DNA of 64,000 bases from positions 1-64,000 of the forward strand of contig NZ_CABVPL010000022.1 in the NCBI RefSeq assembly GCF_902499045.1, read 5' to 3'. Below the pieces are notes generated by a model. The model was given only the letters and a program-made list of their open reading frames with translations, was not told the DNA's origin and did not search any database. Of the stretch, positions 61,731 to 64,000 are shown piece after piece. Both the position numbers and the translations under genes were made by a program. Origin of the DNA: Burkholderia latens (GTDB lineage: Bacteria > Pseudomonadota > Gammaproteobacteria > Burkholderiales > Burkholderiaceae). How positions within the stretch are numbered: position 1 is the stretch's first letter; each line of letters opens with the position of its first letter.

Positions 61731-62558
61731 CTACCGCAACATGAACGACATCGCCGACAGGCTGTTCAGCGTACGCACGACGTGCTCGACCGACGGCCCG
61801 TCGAAGCGCAACGTCACCGCATCGACACGCTCCAGCGACGGCAGCATGCAGAACAGATCGGCGAGCGCGGCCGTCTGCACGCGCAGCGTGCACGCAGCCG
61901 GCGCGGGTCGATGCGCGCCCGCGCGCCAGCCGCACGACAGCGCATGCGCGACCGTTTCCCGTGCGGCGGTGGCGATGCGCGCGCAGGACGCAGACGGCGT
62001 GAGCGTCTCGCCGCTCGTTGCGCCGCCGGCCGTCTTCACCGTTTCGAAATGCGCGTCCGGGAACAGCGGCCGCGTTTCGTGCGCGAACACGTCGTCGCCC
62101 GACGCGAGCGCGACGTGCGCGCCGTATTCGCGAGCCAGCGCGCCATACAGCCCCGCTTCGCCGAGCTCGACGCCGTTCAGCCATACCTGCGTGAACGCGA
62201 AGCTGTTGATGGTGTGCGCGAGCACGCCGCGCGCCTGCGATTTCGCGTGGAAACCGATCATGAACACGAGGTCGGGCCGTTGTTCGAGGCCGGCCATCAT
62301 CCCGAGCGTGCGCGGCTTGCCGAGCACGACGCGTGCACGCGCATCGATCCCGTCGGGCAGCAGGTTGCGATACCCGCCGTGCGAATCGTTGACCCAGACC
62401 GCCTGCGCGCCGCCCGCGAACGCGCCTTCGATCGCCGCGTTCGCCTCCGCGGTCATCCAGCGGCGCGCACGCTCGTATTCGGGATTGCCGGCACGTGTCT
62501 GCTCGACGGCGAACACGCCGGCGACGCCTTCGATGTCGGTCGAGATCAGGATCTTCAT
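61731..62558 (-). CDS. M55 family D-aminopeptidase (DppA-like)
   Basis: A 275-residue zinc peptidase. The N-terminus MKILISTDIEGVAGV carries the metal-binding Asp and Glu. VNDSHGGYRNLLPDGID, FMIGFHAKS, and HTINS further match the M55 signature. Such enzymes remove N-terminal D-amino acids from peptides. It overlaps the P1 peptidase gene by 4 bases, and both follow a peptide ABC permease gene, so the operon probably handles wall-derived or D-amino-acid peptides. Confidence 0.92.
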   Translation of the reverse strand: MKILISTDIEGVAGVFAVEQTRAGNPEYERARRWMTAEANAAIEGAFAGGAQAVWVNDSHGGYRNLLPDGIDARARVVLGKPRTLGMMAGLEQRPDLVFMIGFHAKSQARGVLAHTINSFAFTQVWLNGVELGEAGLYGALAREYGAHVALASGDDVFAHETRPLFPDAHFETVKTAGGATSGETLTPSASCARIATAARETVAHALSCGWRAGAHRPAPAACTLRVQTAALADLFCMLPSLERVDAVTLRFDGPSVEHVVRTLNSLSAMSFMLR

Positions 62559-63673
62559 GACGGATTGAGACGTCCTTCGTCGTCGTTGTTGAACAGATGG
62601 GCGAGATCGGGCGCCGCGTCGCGCAGCGATTGCCGCACGTGGCCGTCGCGGCCGGCCACGGTCACGGCCTGCAGCAGCGCGTCGGCAATCGCGTGCTCGA
62701 CGCTCTCGGCCGCGGCCATGAACAGCGGATCGAGCGCCGCGTCGGCAACCAGCGCCGGCAGCGCGACGGTCGACGCATCGTGCGCGATCGTGTACGCGGT
62801 GGAAAACGCGAGCGCGATGTCGCCGCTGCCGTGCCCGTAGACCGAACCGGTACGCGCGAGCCCCGCGCCCGCGCGGCGGGCGAGCCGCGACAACTGCCGC
62901 GCGTCGAGCGGCGCATCGGTCGCGAGCAGCAGGATGATCGAGCCTTGCTCGGGCGGCGCTGCCTGTGCTTCCTGCCTTTGCTGCGTTTGCTGCGTTTGCT
63001 GCGCGCCTGCGGCAGCCCGCCGCTGCACGACGATGCGCCCGACCGGCACGCCTGCGAGCGTCAGCATCGGCAGCCGGCCGAAATTCGCGAGCACGAGCGC
63101 GCCGACCGTATAAGGCCTTCCGGCCGCGACGGCCACGCGCGATGCGGAGCCAATCCCGCCCTTCAGGTCGAAGCACGACATCCCGCGCCCGGCGCCGACC
63201 GCACCGCGAGCGAAATCGCGCGACGCGGCGCGGCAAGCTTCGTCGTAATGCGCGGCCGTCACCGCGAACGCCTGGATGTCGTTCAGATAGCCGTCGTTGC
63301 ACTCGAACACGAGCGGATTGACGGTCGGCCAGTCGCGGCCGATCTGCGGATTCGCGGCGAGCGCCGCGCGGATCTGCGCGTCGGCGACCGCGCCGACGCC
63401 GAACGTGTTGGTCAGCGCGATCGGCGTATCGAGCGTGCCGAGCTCGTCGACCTGCACGAGCCCGACGCTCTTGCCGAAGCCGTTGATCACCGCCGCGCCG
63501 GCCGGCGCCTTGCTGCGGTACGGGTCGCCCGCGTGCGGCTTCACGACCGTGACGCCGGTCTGCACGCCGCCGGCGTCGAGCGTCGCGTGACCGACCGTCA
63601 CGCCCGGCACGTCGGCGATCGTGCCGCGCGGCCCGGACGGCAGCGTCTCGCTCCACATCGCGACCGTGCGCAT
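62555..63673 (-). CDS. P1 family aminopeptidase (DmpA/BapA-like)
   Basis: A 372-residue self-processing N-terminal nucleophile hydrolase. ITDVPGVTVGHATL-like segment here reads IADVPGVTVGHATLDAGGVQ. The autocleavage and nucleophile motif is GHGSGDIALAFST, where the Gly-Ser bond is cut. It has an insertion rich in Gln (AAAGAQQTQQTQQRQEAQ, near residue 230) encoded by a 9-bp repeat. DmpA enzymes release N-terminal residues from peptides and esters, some with D- or beta-amino acids. It overlaps the M55 gene and the permease gene. Confidence 0.92.
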   Translation of the reverse strand: MRTVAMWSETLPSGPRGTIADVPGVTVGHATLDAGGVQTGVTVVKPHAGDPYRSKAPAGAAVINGFGKSVGLVQVDELGTLDTPIALTNTFGVGAVADAQIRAALAANPQIGRDWPTVNPLVFECNDGYLNDIQAFAVTAAHYDEACRAASRDFARGAVGAGRGMSCFDLKGGIGSASRVAVAAGRPYTVGALVLANFGRLPMLTLAGVPVGRIVVQRRAAAGAQQTQQTQQRQEAQAAPPEQGSIILLLATDAPLDARQLSRLARRAGAGLARTGSVYGHGSGDIALAFSTAYTIAHDASTVALPALVADAALDPLFMAAAESVEHAIADALLQAVTVAGRDGHVRQSLRDAAPDLAHLFNNDDEGRLNPS

Positions 63674-64000
63674 CAGCGGCGCTCCAGCTTCGGATCGAGC
63701 GCGTCGCGCAGGCCGTCGCCGAGCAGGTTGAACGCGAGCACGGTCAGGAAAATCGCGAGGCTCGGGAAGATCGCGACGTGCGGCGCCGTCACCATGTCCG
63801 CGCGCGCCTCGTTGAGCATCGCGCCCCACTCCGGCGTCGGCGGCTGCGCGCCGAGGCCGAGGAACGACAGGCTCGCGGCCGTGATGATCGACGTGCCGAT
63901 CCGCATCGTGAAGTACACGACGACCGACGACACCGTGCCCGGCAGGATGTGCCGCATGATGATCGTCCAGTCCGACGCGCCGATGCTGCGCGCGGCTTCC
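63673..64000 (-). CDS. Oligopeptide ABC transporter permease, DppC/GsiD-like (5' truncated)
   Basis: The frame is open to the right edge of the window; about 108 C-terminal residues are visible. The EAA loop is clear ([20 protein letters not shown]), followed by [18 protein letters not shown] and a last helix [20 protein letters not shown], the standard C-terminus of DppC-type permeases. It imports di- or oligopeptides. The stop overlaps the P1 peptidase start. Confidence 0.93.
   Translation of the reverse strand, partial: EAARSIGASDWTIIMRHILPGTVSSVVVYFTMRIGTSIITAASLSFLGLGAQPPTPEWGAMLNEARADMVTAPHVAIFPSLAIFLTVLAFNLLGDGLRDALDPKLERR

Noticed and set aside
1-64000. CRISPR arrays, insertion sequences, prophage, rRNA or tRNA genes
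   Set aside because: No regularly spaced repeats, transposase or integrase motifs or rRNA-like segments were seen. Short tRNA genes could be missed by eye.

Overview
The window is very GC-rich, with strong third-position GC bias. Gene content suggests the beta-proteobacterial genus Burkholderia, most likely the B. cepacia complex. The evidence is a Wzx/Wzy/Wzc exopolysaccharide locus with a bifunctional ManC, an aryl polyene (APE) locus with a tyrosine ammonia-lyase-like gene, a pcaQ-pcaHG unit, a short H-NS-like protein and PPK2. This is inference from families and synteny; no database was searched. I saw no rRNA, tRNA, CRISPR array, insertion sequence or integrase.

Region 1 (1-25.7 kb) is an exopolysaccharide locus. 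It has sugar-nucleotide supply (manC, coupled to a GNAT gene), three glycosyltransferases, an O-acyltransferase, Wzy, Wzc and Wza, a tandem alpha/beta hydrolase and Wzx. Three carbohydrate-active enzymes (GH2, parallel beta-helix, GH3) may trim or remodel the polymer. A sigma-54 activator with a degenerate VpsR/FleQ-like receiver lies beside it, as in c-di-GMP-controlled biofilm polysaccharide loci. The upstream regions of the GT2 gene and wzx share a composite element with identical internal spacing. Other intergenic regions carry strong dyads. No initiating phosphoglycosyltransferase or Wzb phosphatase is visible; they may lie left of the window.

Region 2 (25.9-45 kb) is an APE pigment cluster: one long minus-strand operon with most junctions overlapping by a few bases, ordered apeC-D-E-F-G-(H-I fused)-J-TAL-K-L-M-O-P-Q-R, an extra ketosynthase and two paralogous envelope proteins. 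A flavoprotein and a divergent methyltransferase close it. The model is: an aromatic acid is activated by ApeH, loaded on ApeE/F, extended by the ketosynthases, reduced and dehydrated by ApeQ, P and I, then anchored and exported by ApeD, J, K, L and M.

Region 3 (45.2-57.5 kb) holds housekeeping and accessory genes: a YigZ-like protein, an H-NS-like protein, PPK2, gamma-glutamyltransferase, a small membrane protein, the long helicase Lhr, a YjeH-type exporter and a HigBA-like toxin-antitoxin pair.

Region 4 (57.6-64 kb) holds pcaQ and pcaHG (protocatechuate 3,4-dioxygenase) separated by a duplicated 59-bp regulatory module, an AraC regulator, and the end of a peptide-use operon: an oligopeptide ABC permease cut by the window edge, a P1/DmpA aminopeptidase and an M55 D-aminopeptidase.
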